Assembly: GCA_014607495.2 (NCBI GenBank)
Contig: CP053161.1
Coordinates: forward strand, 8,999,115-9,063,114
Reading direction: 5' to 3'
Origin: Carposina sasakii
Lineage: Eukaryota > Arthropoda > Insecta > Lepidoptera > Carposinidae
Length of the DNA: 64,000 bases
The translations under genes were made by a program, and so were the position numbers. Below are positions 22,301-34,400 of this stretch, in pieces. How positions within the stretch are numbered: the first letter of the stretch is position 1; each line of letters begins with the position of its first letter. The notes under the pieces were generated by a model. That model saw only the letters and a program-made list of their open reading frames with translations. It was not told the DNA's origin and did no database searches.

Positions 22301-25300
22301 CGTAAGTCGGACGAGCGAGACGTCTGCATTTTTTATACGACTGACGGGCGATCGAAACGGGCTTGCTCAGGGGTTAGACTAGATTTAGTTAGACTGATCT
22401 AGCGAGATGAAGATTTCCTATTGGAGAGTAGTGGACGCCCGCGACTCCGTCCGTATGGACTGCAGGAAAAAATTATCGCCTTTCTCCATTATATCTCAGT
22501 AAGAGCTTTGAATATCTCTTCTAGAGATAGGCCTCTCTGATCCAATATGGCATCACTGCTACAAACTCCCCGATTTAATTCTGGGGCTTTTGGGTATTCT
22601 TTCTCGGTTCAGGCGGTCAAGCTCTGGAATGAATTACCCCATACGGTTAGAGATTGTCCCACTGTTGGCACATTTAGGAAAAAGCTGAAGGATCACTACC
22701 TGTCCATTATTTGACTATGCTGTCATTTGTTTCTCTCCTTTTTTTATAATTTAGTCTCGTAGAATTAGTTTCATTGCACATGTTACCCTGTGTTTGTTAA
22801 TAATTAATCTTTACTTACTTGGCTTGCTGGAAGAGATTTCTTGTAGAGATAAGCTTGCCATTGTACATGCATCTCTTCTTTTATCTTGTAAGTTGTATTT
22901 TTTTGTGTATGTGCAATAAAGAATAATTGCACATACACAAAAAAATACAACTTACTTTAAATTGTCCGGGATAAAAACATTTTCCCGGAATAAAAAGTAT
23001 GTTAAAAGTAGTATGTTAAGTGGGACCTGTCACAATATATTCCTAAAAACTGCATCGAAATCGGTTCAGCCGTTTCTGAGATTAGCATGCACAAACATCA
23101 ATCCGTTACAATAATATATACTAGCAGCCGCCCACGATTCGTCCGCCTGAGGGGGCGTTGTACCCGTGCGAAGCCGGGCAGGTTGTTGTATAGATTAGCC
23201 TTCTTGGTATGGGCTATCTAACACTGAAAGAATTTTTCAAATCAGACCAGTAGTTCCTGAGATTAGCGCGTTACAATTTTATTATATGTATAATTTTATT
23301 ATAGATAGAAGAAGATAAAGTTTTTTTTATGCGAACTTAGCTGCCGCTCGTAAACGTTACACTGTCAAAATCCCCAATTTGACGTAATACAAGTAGACTT
23401 GATGCACAAGGATATTCGATAAAAATACGCCGTTTGCACGTGGGTATCGTAAGAGGTGAATAAGGGTTTCCGGTAGGTGGGCAGCAGCGCCTTCCGTGTT
23501 GACAACATGTATGAAAATCACACTGCGATGACCAACACGCCTGCTCAGCGTAATGACTATGGGCACAAACCCCCCTATGGTAGTAACCACTGGCGGCTCG
23601 TCCTAAGGAGCGCTCGTGCAGCGCTAGCGACCGCGCTCCAATGAAATGTAATTTGGTACGATTCCTAGTATTCAATGAGTGCGAAAGAGACATACCGACA
23701 TAGGCCGGCGCGTGAAACAGAAGATTTCGTATGAAAAATTAGCCTTATTTTCTGGAGCGCCGCTCACATTAATTACGTAGTGTACATATGCGGCCACTAG
23801 ATGTCGCTTAGTCCGAGTTAGAGCGCAATATGGTTGCCTTTAATGTGTTTCATTAGGTTCTCTGAATTTTAATGAGAGTGAGGGTTTTGCTCATAATGAA
23901 AAAATGTGAATTCCAATCTAAAAATACCAGGAGCCGCCTCTGGTAGTAACCTAGTGGTGTGCCCTGGGGGAAGCCCACGCCCAGCAGGGGACTGCAACAG
24001 GCTGATCTATGTGTGAGATGCACTAAATATGATTGAATTTTTGGCACAATGTACATTGTGTTTCTGATGTCTTAGTTTTAACAACTAATTCTTCTCTATG
24101 GGTGCGCCCACCACCACCCACCCCTAGTGCGCACCCATAGTGAAAGTTTCAACTTCCGAATTGTAACGCCTAATACAATTTCATTTATTAACTAATTTTT
24201 CTATTTTTACAGATTCGTGATAACAAAGGTGCAGTGGAGTTTGAAGGGGAGCCCGTGGGCTATGAGGGTTCTCTCCCGGGATCTTCGCAGACACCTGACC
24301 AAGACCCGTCTACAGAGACGTGTGCCAGAGTGCGGCCGCTCAAAAGACAACTGTTCAAAAAACGCAAGCTACTGCAAATGCACAACTTGCATATTGCTTC
24401 TATTAAAGCTTCTAAACCATCGGATGTCAAGTAAGTCTTACTATACTATTTCTTTGTAATTACGGTTTTCTATACATGAAAGTAATTATAATTCTATTCT
24501 ATTCATATTTAACCTTAAGGTGTATTTAGGTGTCTACAATATTTAGGTTAAGTAGTTTTATTAAAAATGCAGTTGCCCTGTTTGGGCAAGCCAATGATAA
24601 GACAATGGCAGATATGTAGGACATGTAACAGAACACCTTACACTTGAATTCTTAAAGCCCACTATCAAACATTTAATAGTACCAGTACAGACAACACTCG
24701 CAGGTAGGCCAAGGATTAGATGGCGTAATCTGAAGAGGTACCTTATGTAATGGCAGGAGACAACTAAAGATCGCAAGATGTGGTCTAAAAGTAGGGAGCA
24801 GTGAGAAACACTACAGCCTACTAACCTACTAAAAATCATCATTTTCCTGCCCTTATTCCATTATTTACGTGGTTGGCGAAATATGGTTTCTGTTGAAGTT
24901 CATATTGGCAAGGATTTGGCATTTGTTTTGCGGACGACTTCCTTCCTAACGTCAACCCTTCTCGGGTATCGTCATCAGCCTATTGCAGTTCACTGCTGGA
25001 CGTAGGCCTCCCCCAGAGCATGCCACACGGCTTGATCTCCGTTTTTGCCATCCAGTCACTACCAGCCGCCTCTTCTTCGCCAGTCATCGGTCCATCTGGC
25101 CGGAGGGCTTCCAACGCTATGCTTGCCGTAGCGCGATCTCCATTCGAGAACCCGCCTACCTTCTCGGGTATAGCTAAGTGAAAATTTTAGTATAATAAAA
25201 TCCGTACATGAAACAAATTCAGTGGTACAGACACGTGACTGAAATAACCTACGTCTTCTGACTGTGCACATCTTAACCATTGGGCTATAACTACAGGCTA

Positions 25301-28300
25301 CTAAAAAAACACTTATGTTATTGCAGATGCAGCTGCATTCACCCGATAGACACTTGCCCGGTGTGCACGGGCCGGCCCGAGGCGAATCAGCCGCTGCCGA
25401 TCTTCTCCACGATCGCGCCGCAGCAGAGAATTGCGTTGGCCGACCCAGGGTACCACCCTGTACTGAGTACACCCAAAGGTAAGCATATTAATTAAACATG
25501 TTTTACTTGCCAAGTTATTTATATGAGTACATATGAATTACAAAACATTTGTTTTTATTTACTAATTGGTACAGTGATGATAACATATTAAAATAATACA
25601 ATTGATAAGATTTTTTAAAGGTCATCTGATCATCTTGTAAGTGGTCTGCCTTTTTTTCTTATTTAATACATACATGAGACAAAATTATGACCATTTACTA
25701 AAGGACTTTTGATCTGTTGGCCTATTTTACTAGGGTTGCCAGATCGAAATACCAAAAAGCCGGACAGGCCAGCCCGTTTGGCCAGACATTTGGGTAAAAA
25801 AGCCGGACACCCTACATTATTTAGTATTTTGTGTCTCAGTATTAAAATTATTGTTGCTGAATACGAAAACTGACAACGTAACGTGCTCTAACAATCGAAG
25901 AATGATAACTATTGACAGACCGATAGAGTATTTGTTGGTGCGACTGCTGACATTTGATTCAGAAAGACTGCCGGCCACCCTGGGCACTTGCTTGTCTGCG
26001 AAATGTAAAAAGAGCTAATCGAATTTCCTGCGACTACTTCTTACATGGGTGGGACTTATTTATATATACCAAGATTTTGTGGAGTTTACGAGCCCCACAA
26101 TTGAGAAGTGAAAATCAGTTTAAGTATAGGTAGAATAAATGCGCGAGCGAAGGGAGCGCGAAATTTTTTCTCATATTTAGCACGTAAGTTGCCTATTATA
26201 TCATGAAAATTTAAACTACCGAAAATTTGTTACCGTTTTGTCATGAGCCCCGTGATCACCTGGATCCGTGCTTGGCGAAAAGCCTAAAAAAAGCCGGACA
26301 GGCCGGACATGGTTAATTTTGGCCGGACACACATTCAAAAATCCTGACTCTGTCCGGCTTTATCTGGACGCCTGGCAACCCTACATGGGACTAGCTTAAT
26401 AAACACTTATATAATCATGAAATAATAAAATTAATAGATATAACTGCATCTACCTCAACTTAATAAAAACATTTGTAAGAACTACCAGCACCACAGATTC
26501 GTTTTGGTGTTAGCATCATGTGTTCAGATGATTCCTGACATTGTGCACCATAAACAATGCCAGACAGTTACATAATCACTACCTACTATTTCTTCACAAG
26601 AACAGTTATTTATTACCAGTGGACGCCCGCGACACCGTCCGCGTGGACTACAGAAAAAACAATATGTCGAAATTATCCGGGATAAAAACATTTTCCCGGG
26701 ATAAAAAGTAGCCTATATGTTAAATGGGACTTGTCACAACATATTCCTGAAAAATGAATCGAAATCGGTTCAGCCGTTTGTGAGATTGGCGTGCACAAAC
26801 GCACAGACAAAAATTCCAAAAATCATTCTTTTGGGTACTATTGCGTTGATAAAGGTCTCCTATATTTTTTCTCATATATCTTCCATGTACAGACAGCGAT
26901 CCGATACATTTTTATTATATGTATGTATAGATTGACTGCAAAATGCAAAACATGTACAGAGGATGATATCGCACTACCATTTCCAGATATCACAGCGTCC
27001 ATGCACCTGTCGACCATCGCCGCGAGTCCGTGGTTCCGTCCGCGCGTGCACAAATCTATGCGGGGCGCGCATTCGTCCACATTATCCAGGCAGATGCCTC
27101 TGCAGGCGCCCAAGGCCAAGAAACATCCTACAAGTAAGTGTTTGCGGTCTTATTAGCCAAGAAACATCCGACAATTTAGTTTGTCTTTGTTGTTTTATTG
27201 TTAAAATCTGTCAGTTTAGTCCCCGCTATGAACTATTAGTCAGATTCTAGTTTCTCACGATCCAGTGGGAATTTCTGGAAATCCTTTCTTATCAGATGCC
27301 TATGTTATACAAAGAACACATCCTCCAAGTTTCTGGTCTTTTTACAAACAGTGGTTTAGGCTCTGCGTTTATTTGTTAGTCAATTATTTAGGACAAAGCT
27401 TTATGTAAGAAGGTCTAAATAGCAGCAAGCCATAACCTAGCCAAGTCCGTCTAGTATATTAGTTTATTTCTACCTAAGAGTAAAATTTCATCTACCACAT
27501 TTAATTTAGTGCTAATGTTTTACAATGGAAAAGATAACTTATTTGCTGTAATGAGAAAACACTTAAATCCTCATAATTTCAGGATTGAAACGAGGTAGAC
27601 CACCATTGTCAAGAAAAGTTAAGGAAAGGGAAAAGGAGGAAGAAAGTTGTTCTTCAACTGGCTTTGAGAGGTATTTGTTATATTATTATCTGTTTGGTAA
27701 TAAACGTGACACTTGAATTTTATAAATTAGATAAGATTCATTTTAATACTTGCCCGTCCGCGTGGACTGCAGAAAAAACAAAATGTCGAAATTATCCAGA
27801 ATAAAAATATTTTCCAGAGATGAAAAGTAGCCTATGTGTTCCAGGGTGTCGGCTAACTTCATACTAAATTTTATTCAAATCGCTTCAGCCGCTTAGACGT
27901 GAAGAAGTAACAAACTTTCGCCTTTATAATATTAGTGTGATATTGACAGCAATTTCATCACCCTTATAGCAGGTCCCGCGGTCGCCCGAGCACCGAGTCG
28001 CGCCGCCGGCAATCGTATGACATCGACAATATCGTATCCCGCAGAGCGTAGCCGCCAACACCCGGCCGCAGATACTTACCTACAAGGAGATCATCACGCC
28101 CAAGTGAGTTTATATGATCTCTCATATGACTTGATCTTCACCAGAATCTCAGTTCATAGATTCTGATCTATTTGTCTCTCGCTACTGGAGAATGAGTGAA
28201 AAGAGCCTTTCGGTGCGTTAGGTCCTTTTACCTGAATGTCTACTCTGTTCGTTAGGTCTATTTCCCTGAACGTCCACTTCCCTGAACGTCAACTTCCCTG

Positions 28301-30444
28301 AACGTCAATTCCTTGAACGTCAACTACCCGAAAGTCTAATATCTTGAATGTCCACTTCACTGAAGGTCCACTTTACTCGAATGTCTACTACCCTGATTGT
28401 CCACTTCACTGAAGGTCTGCTTTACCATGATTTTAAGGAACATAAGGAAAAAAACGTTTTGGAGGGAAAGGTGATTTTAATAAAAAGGTTAGGACAATGG
28501 CATTGGGGAAATTTTAAATAGAATGGCTCCGAATGTAATAATTGGATTATAATTATATGGATGAAATATTGTACGAAGATAACATAATAATGCGGAACCA
28601 TCTTATTTTTTTTTTCAGATTAATTTTAAGACATGAACTAAGTATGTATGTACTTTTTTTGTTTAGTAAACAAAAATGCAATATTTTTTAAATAATTTGT
28701 TATTAATTATAAAGCCATTTATTACACATGCATATATCATTCCATAAAAACCTACCATCTCGCAAAGCCACCTTTCGCGCTATGCCTCGGATACTTAGTA
28801 GTGCCCTTACGCGATACGGCCCTTTCTATAAATATATAATGGACCCAAGCGAAAGCGCTTAAATCGTCCTAATCGAACTAAAAGAAAAAAGACATTTGGG
28901 TAAGTGGACACTCAGGTAAGTGTACATTCGGATAAGTGGACATTCGGGTAAGTAGACATTCAGGTAAGTGGACGTTCGGGTGAGTGGACAATCAGGTAAG
29001 TAGACATTCGGCGAATGGACGTTAAGGGAAATAGACCTAATGAACAGAGTAGACATTCGGGTAATAGGACCAAACGCACCGAAAGGGGAAAAAGGTGTTG
29101 TATTGTAAGTGTCATCTATAGGTTTTCAAAACGTTTATGTTTAGGGGAGCTTACCACACCTGTTCTATACAGGGTGTAAAAAGACAACAATGTTTTTTAA
29201 TACCTCATATTCTTTGTACCATCATTTTCTTCTATGGAACCAACCCCGGGGAACGATAAAAAAATATTTAAAATACTGTCATTTTATTGTTATTTGTTAG
29301 TTATTAATATTAACGTAACTTTGGACCTCAATATCTTGGAAACCCGTGGTTTCCCAGGGGTGCTTCCATAGAAAAAAATGATCGTGTTGTTACAAAGAAT
29401 ATGAGATATTAAAAGAACAAAGTTGTCTTTTTACACCCAGTATAGAATAGATTATTAAAGGTCATTGTATATTTTCAGATGGCGAGTATTAGATATGCCA
29501 GAAATGTCTTTGAATAATGGTGTTCGGAAGCATGATATGATAACCGACGAAAGTGAGGTAAGTCTGTGAAATTAACCAACCAGCTGTTTTATGTTCTCAT
29601 TGTAGTGTAACACACGCGCAACACATGCACTAACGTACGCACACACACACACAAACAATCAATCGCATACGCACGCACGCACTAACTCACACATTCACAC
29701 ACTCGCACAGATATACGCACACGCAAAGGGGTCTAATAACACCCGCCGGTTTTTTGTGGCGCGGTAAAGAAATGTAATATTATTTCTCAGGACGAGGACA
29801 TCTCGGACGTGGCGGTGCAGTCGCGGCACCGACGTGCCGAGCACCGCGAGCGCAGCCGGTACGTGCGCCCGCGCAGCCGCCGCCAGCCCGAGCCGGGCGA
29901 GCTGCCGCCGCCCGCGCCACCGCCGCCGCCGCTGATACCGCCGCTCGTCACAGAGGTACCTCCCCTCACTAGCTACCTGCAGCCGCCGCCAGCCCGAGCC
30001 GGGCGAGCTGCCGCCGCCCGCGCCACCGCCGCCGCCGCTGATACCGCCGCTCGTCACAGAGGTACCTCCCCTCACTAGCTACCTGCAGCCGCCGCCAGCC
30101 CGAGCCGGGCGAGCTGCCGCCGCCGCGCCGCCCCGCCGCCGCCGCCGCCGCTGATACCGCCGCTCGTCACGGAGGTACCTCCCCTCACTAGCTACCTGCA
30201 GCCGCCGCCAGCCCGAGCCGAGCGAGCTGCCGCCGCCCGCGCCGCCCGCGCCGCCGCCGCCGCCGCTGATACCGCCGCTCGTCACAGAGGTACCTCCCCT
30301 CACTAGCTACCTGCAGCCGCCGCCAGCCCGAGCCGGGCGAGCTGCCGCCGCCGCCGCCGCCGCCGCCGCTGATACCGCCGCTCGTCACGGAGGTACCTCC
30401 CCTCACTAGCTACCTGCAGCCGCCGCCAGCCCGAAGCCGAGCGA

Positions 30445-30475
<31 letters not shown>

Positions 30476-31447
30476 CCGCCGCCGCTGATACCGCCGCTCG
30501 TCACGGAGGTACCTCCCCTCACTAGCTACCTGCAGCCGCCGCCAGCCCGAGCCGGGCGAGCTGCCGCCGCCCGCGCCGCCCGCGCCGCCGCCGCCGCCGC
30601 TGATACCGCCGCTCGTCACGGAGGTACCTCCCCCCTCACTAGCTACCTGCAGCCGCCGCCAGCCCGAGCCGGGCGAGCTGCCGCCGCCCGCGCCACCGCC
30701 GCCGCCGCTGATCCCGCCGCTCGTCACGGAGGTACCTCCCCTCACTAGCTACCTGCAGCCGCCGCCAGCCCGAGCCGCCGCCGCCGCCGCCGCTGATCCC
30801 GCCGCTCGTCACGGAGGTACCTCCCCTCACTAGCTACCTGCAGCCGCCGCCGCCCGCGCCGCCGCCGCCGCCGCTGATACCGCCGCTCGTCACGGAGGTA
30901 CCTCCCCTCACTAGCTACCTGCAGCCGCCGCCCAGCCCGAGCCGCCGCCGCCGCCGCCGCTGATACCGCCGCTCGTCACGGAGGTACCTCCCCTCACTAG
31001 CTACCTGCAGCCGCCGCCAGCCCGAGCCGCCGCCGCCGCCGCCGATCCCCAAAACTTTAGTACGAAAACAAAAGCAGTGGGATGCGGGAAGCGGATTGCT
31101 ATTTCTTATTGGCTCGTTTGAACACGGACACGTCACGTACACATTCACGTAATTTCTGTGTAATGTGCTTTAATTTTTGTTATCTCAATTTTCAGTCAGT
31201 AAGACCGTACACACCGCGGCAGTTCCCACTCAGAGAGGACACATACATGTCAATGCTGTCGTCTATGCCAGACGGCTACCGGCAAACCAGTCCGGAAACA
31301 TCGCGCAACGATTACAATGATGACGATGACTCCAGCACGATATCGTCTCCGATGTCACCCACAATCTTCGACGGTGACGATCCAGACGACGCCGAATGGG
31401 ACCCACGGACTGAAAAAAGTGAACGCAGAAAAAGTGCTTTCAGATAA
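19350..31447 (+). CDS. KANSL1: KAT8 regulatory NSL complex subunit 1 (KANSL1 / waharan), PEHE domain
   Basis: Scaffold of the NSL complex that binds and activates the MOF/KAT8 acetyltransferase. Ten coding exons: 19350-20143, 22055-22181, 24213-24430, 25327-25478, 26960-27133, 27583-27670, 27973-28103, 29479-29557, 29791-29955 and 31196-31447. Phases agree, giving about 726 codons if one base is restored in exon 7. Seen in order: an N-terminal helical region with VRLEKRCKFLERRLRILQAR; the family block SRWGWLQAQVQELEYKIRQ (exon 2); a cysteine cluster CSCIHPIDTCPVC (exon 4); KRGRPP, AT-hook-like (exon 6); and the PEHE domain (exons 7-9, with SYDIDNIV and LTYKEIITP). The tail is acidic and serine-rich. 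Oddities: the exon 7 frameshift at about 28036, transposons in several introns, and a minisatellite starting inside exon 9. The ATG at 19350 is the first in frame; ATG 19428 is an alternative. Confidence 0.92.
20144..22054. other. KANSL1 intron 1 of the coding region
   Basis: Non-coding. Holds a perfect 33 bp tandem duplication at 21382-21447 (unit begins 'aggctccttgattgat'). No conserved gene found; the minus frame at 21800-22015 has no recognisable motif. Confidence 0.55.
22547..22714 (+). pseudogene. 3' end of a non-LTR retrotransposon ORF2
   Basis: Encodes about 55 residues ending in a stop. FSVQAVKLWNELP and CPTVGTFRKKLKDHY match the usual C-terminal pattern of LINE reverse-transcriptase proteins (a 'R/V K LWN x LP' block followed by a 'F K x K L K' block). 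Only the tail survives, as expected of 5'-truncated LINE copies. It lies in KANSL1 intron 2. Confidence 0.7.
22888..22955. repeat. Near-perfect palindrome, ~30 bp arms
   Basis: 'gtaagttgtatttttttgtg' and onward to 22917 is exactly complementary to 22926-22955, with an 8 nt loop containing AATAA. It joins the LINE tail on the left to a retroposon on the right, so it may have formed by template switching at an insertion. Confidence 0.8.
22965..23120 (+). repeat. Short retroposon, RTE-tail/SINE-like (copy 4, partial)
   Basis: Starts inside the family at the 'cgggataaaaacattttcc' block and keeps 'aaatcggttcagccgtttct'. A detached head ('gacgcccgcgactccgtcc') lies at 22434-22452, so the copy may have been split by the LINE fragment and the palindrome. 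Confidence 0.7.
24096..24183. mobile_element. Inverted-repeat element, same family as 62757
   Basis: 'ctatgggtgcgc' pairs with 'gcgcacccatag' at 24129-24140. It is followed by 'ccgaattgtaacgcctaa', which also follows the copy at 62757-62870. Part of a dispersed hairpin family. Confidence 0.65.
24560..24830 (+). pseudogene. Decayed LINE coding remnant
   Basis: Contains degraded text similar to the C-terminal end of lepidopteran endonuclease/reverse-transcriptase ORFs (AGRPRIRWRNLKR, then stops, then DRKMW). Several stops interrupt it. It lies in KANSL1 intron 3. Confidence 0.5.
24836..25180 (+). repeat. Interspersed repeat cluster
   Basis: 'atcattttcctgccc' repeats the block at 150-165, and 'tattgcagttcactgctgga' is a phrase I recognise as common in lepidopteran intergenic repeats (a variant also occurs near 1015). 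Non-coding. Confidence 0.5.
25731..26383. mobile_element. TIR MITE, ~650 bp
   Basis: The left end 'tagggttgccag' is complementary to the right end 'ctggcaaccct'. Sub-terminal blocks 'aaagccggacaggcc' occur near both ends. No coding capacity. It lies in KANSL1 intron 4. Superfamily not assigned. Confidence 0.7.
26621..26935 (+). repeat. Short retroposon, RTE-tail/SINE-like (copy 5)
   Basis: Near full-length copy in KANSL1 intron 4. Its tail ('tttttattatatgtatg') ends about 24 bp before the exon 5 acceptor at 26959, so it occupies the usual branch-point region of that intron. Confidence 0.8.
27752..27945 (+). repeat. Short retroposon, divergent variant (copy 6)
   Basis: Starts with the shared 'gtccgcgtggactgcag' head but continues into 'cagggtgtcggctaac' and ends 'cgcctttataatattagtg', a different lepidopteran non-LTR tail. 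It is a chimera or sister family. Lies in KANSL1 intron 6. Confidence 0.65.
28206..29086. mobile_element. Foldback (FB-type) element with tandemly repeated terminal arms
   Basis: The outer arm 'cctttcggtgcgtt' pairs with 'acgcaccgaaagg' at the far end, and the next block 'agacctaatgaacagagtag' pairs with its partner near 28240. Each arm then runs into about 7-11 copies of a 16 bp unit ('ttccctgaacgtcaac' on the left, 'ggtaagtggacattcg' on the right) in opposite orientation. Inverted terminal repeats built from short tandem units are the hallmark of foldback elements. The 450 bp core has no ORF. In KANSL1 intron 7. Confidence 0.75.
29170..29440. mobile_element. MITE, 'cagggtgtaaaaagacaac' family (copy 1)
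   Basis: The left end 'cagggtgtaaaaagacaac' is nearly complementary to the right end 'gttgtctttttacacccag', flanked by TA on both sides. A second copy lies at 57204-57591. In KANSL1 intron 7. Confidence 0.75.
29873..31042. repeat. GC-rich ~105 bp minisatellite carrying the exon 9 / intron 9 boundary
   Basis: The first unit spans the last ~80 bp of KANSL1 exon 9 plus the start of intron 9, and repeats at a 106 bp step. I count 11 copies of 'gaggtacctcc', the exon 9 donor context. The core includes 'ccgccgctgataccgccgct' and a proline-codon (CCG) run of variable length. Later units shrink by losing CCG triplets. The units keep near-identical text, so the expansion looks recent. GC content is far above the surroundings. 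Confidence 0.9.
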
Positions 31448-34400
31448 AGTGTGTGCAAAGTGATTTCTGGTAAAGGTGTACATGAACAGGACAGGATCTT
31501 TTGTGGCATGATTGTGTTTAGTGCTGTCTCTTTAATTAAAAATAAGGAGATGTCATTTTTATGGTGATTATATTTACTTATGCTCACTTGTACCAAGTGC
31601 CTAAACTTAGGAAATTTGTTGTCTATGCAGTGTTGTTATTTTTTTTTTACATAAACTAAAAGAGACAAGGTGTTTGCTAAATTTAGAGAACAATGCCCTA
31701 TATTTAGGCAGATGCTGTGAGTGAGCCTTTGTATTGATCATGTTTAGTGAAGCATTCTTTAAGTCACTTATAGTGTACTAAAAGTGTGTGTTAGTGATGA
31801 ACATTGTTTGCTAATGCAGGATATGAAGATCTCTCCGTACTTTTTATTATTCATTGTGTAAAGGATGCTTATTCAGATGTTTATATAAGTCATTTAGTTT
31901 ATTAAGTTAGTACTTGTATGATATGTTTGAAAAACCTTGAGGCAGTACCAGTTTTAATGATTTTTAGTTACAGATTTATGTTGATTCAGATGGGTTGGGG
32001 CAAGTTTCACAGTAAAATATTTATTATTTTATCTATGACAATAATCATTATTTGTCATCATAAATTGTATTTTGGTTTCATCACTAAATTACATTACATT
32101 ACTAAAATAAATAACCCACTTTGTAATGATAATTTTCTAGTTATTGATGCAAAACAGAAAGATTTCACATTTCTGATTTGTGTGGGCCTTAGGCAACTTT
32201 GTGATTGTTTGATTTTCACATTACAGGCACATAACTATACCCCGTTTTTTTAAAGATACAAATATTATTTTTGAAGAAGCATTGTTTGTAAGCTCATACG
32301 GTAAGATATGAGTGAAGTTTGACATTTTTCCATATTGATGTATCCTACTAAAAAAGTTCAGTTTTGTGTTTGCGAAATCAGCTTGTTTAGGTTTTTTATA
32401 GTGCAAACTTTATATGAGTAGGTACTATTGAATTGAGTAGAAAAAACTGTGCCTAATAAAAAACCTGATTTCGTTCTTTCGAATTCTTTCTATTTCTAAT
32501 TAAAATGAGGTACATATTATTACTGGTAATCAAGTAAAGCTAGATCCAATTTTGCAGCTTGGGTTAAATGATAACATGTTCAAGGGCATCTTTTATTTAT
32601 CAAAATTTGTATTTTATAAATAATAATAAATATTCCAAATTTGTGTTTAGATTTTCTTCATGTAGTAGGGTACTATAGAGAAGCAATTTTTTGCCAAATA
32701 ATTTGCATAATTTGGTATGAGTGTTAATAAATGATGCATATTTTGCCTAGACATTAATTATTTTCATATATCCAGTGATAATAGACTTTTCGAAGTAAGT
32801 TAAACAGGATAAACTATACATTGTATTATAAGAGCTAAAACAGTATATGTAAAAGACTTTGGCCTATGTATCACTTAAATAAAACAGCTTAGTCAAAAAG
32901 CATGTCAAAAACCATTTAGTATTAAAAGTTTAACTTATAAATGTTTTTTTTTTGTTTTAAAATTTTGTTTGAATTAATTTATATTCAAAACTTTCTTATA
33001 ATTTGTCATGATTAGGAATCTAAAACCTTTAAATACTAATTAAATAAATACATTGACAAATGAACAATTTATGGTAAACAGTGTTAAATGTTTTAAATAG
33101 CTACATCACTGATATAGCACTTGGTGTTTGTAATAATAATGTTGATTGTATACTACTAAGATTTATAATAAGTGACACAGTTGGTGCTCAGAAGTATCTT
33201 TTATTTAATGCATTTTCAAAATTAACCTATCTATCTAAATTTCATATGTACCAATGTATTTTTCTGTATTTGTTTTCCAAATGTGTCACATTTTGGAGGA
33301 GGAAGTCATTTTGTAAGTGCAGGCATCATAGTAAACTCCTACAGTGATTTTTATGGCAAAATATTTTTCATTGAACTTGTACATCTCAACTATACCCTCA
33401 AAATTGGTCAGAAGTGGCACCATGTGGTTCTATCAGCCCTTGGTGCTCTGCCTACCCCGTAAGGGATAAAGGCGTGATTATATGTATGTATGTATATTTT
33501 CATTCACGTATGTACGCGTATGCGGCACCATGTCTGAGCCATTGGATGTAGGGGTACTACCATGCCCACAGATTCCAGTTGGACACGACATCTGGCTGTT
33601 ACTGGCTCAGATAAGGTAGGGGCACCATACACTGGTTACTAGGTTAATCAATCTAAATCTGACTAAAATAATATGTGTTAAAGTGGTGCCAGCTCTTATA
33701 AAATGGCTAAAGCTAAATTAATAATTATTGTAGTGTTAATAGTATGTACTTGTTTTTTTATTAATAGGTTTGAGTATTTTTGTAAGTTTTGTAATTGACC
33801 ATTAATATTATGTATGAATTGTTGATGTTTGATTGTGCTAACTATAAATTAAATGTCATATTTTGGAGTATGAACAGAAGGTTTATTACTAAGATTTCTA
33901 CTTATAGAATTTCAAAGGAAATGTAATCAGTAAATTACCAGCTTTTACTGTAACTTACCTATTGATATATAAGCCTCACATTCCTTTGCAATTTGAACTT
34001 AATATTCATGTTACAGTTTTCTGCTTGTGACCTAATGGCACCTGAAATTTTATCATACATATTAGTTTATCTTATAAAATGTATGTTGGATTATGTTAAG
34101 TAATAAAATTAATATTGTAAAGTATTACTGGATTGGTCCAGTTTTTGTTTAGATTGTAACCTGCCCATCTGCCGCTTAGCGACATGTAAATAAATCTTGG
34201 GCACTGAAAGTAACTAATAGACTGTCTAAGTTTATTTGAATCTCTATAAGAGGGTACCTAGATATAATTACATTACATCCTCTAGAAACACATTGAATGA
34301 GAATATTTTGCCGCAGCACAATAGTCACATTAACTTGAATTTCATTTTATATTTTTCCTGTGACATTAACTTATAAACAGTACTTCTGATCATATGAGGT

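Noticed and set aside
29695..31148. Several minus-strand glycine/arginine-rich ORFs and a plus-strand proline/alanine ORF
   Set aside because: They are translations of the GC-rich minisatellite in KANSL1 intron 9; each restarts at the same repeat position and has no independent support.
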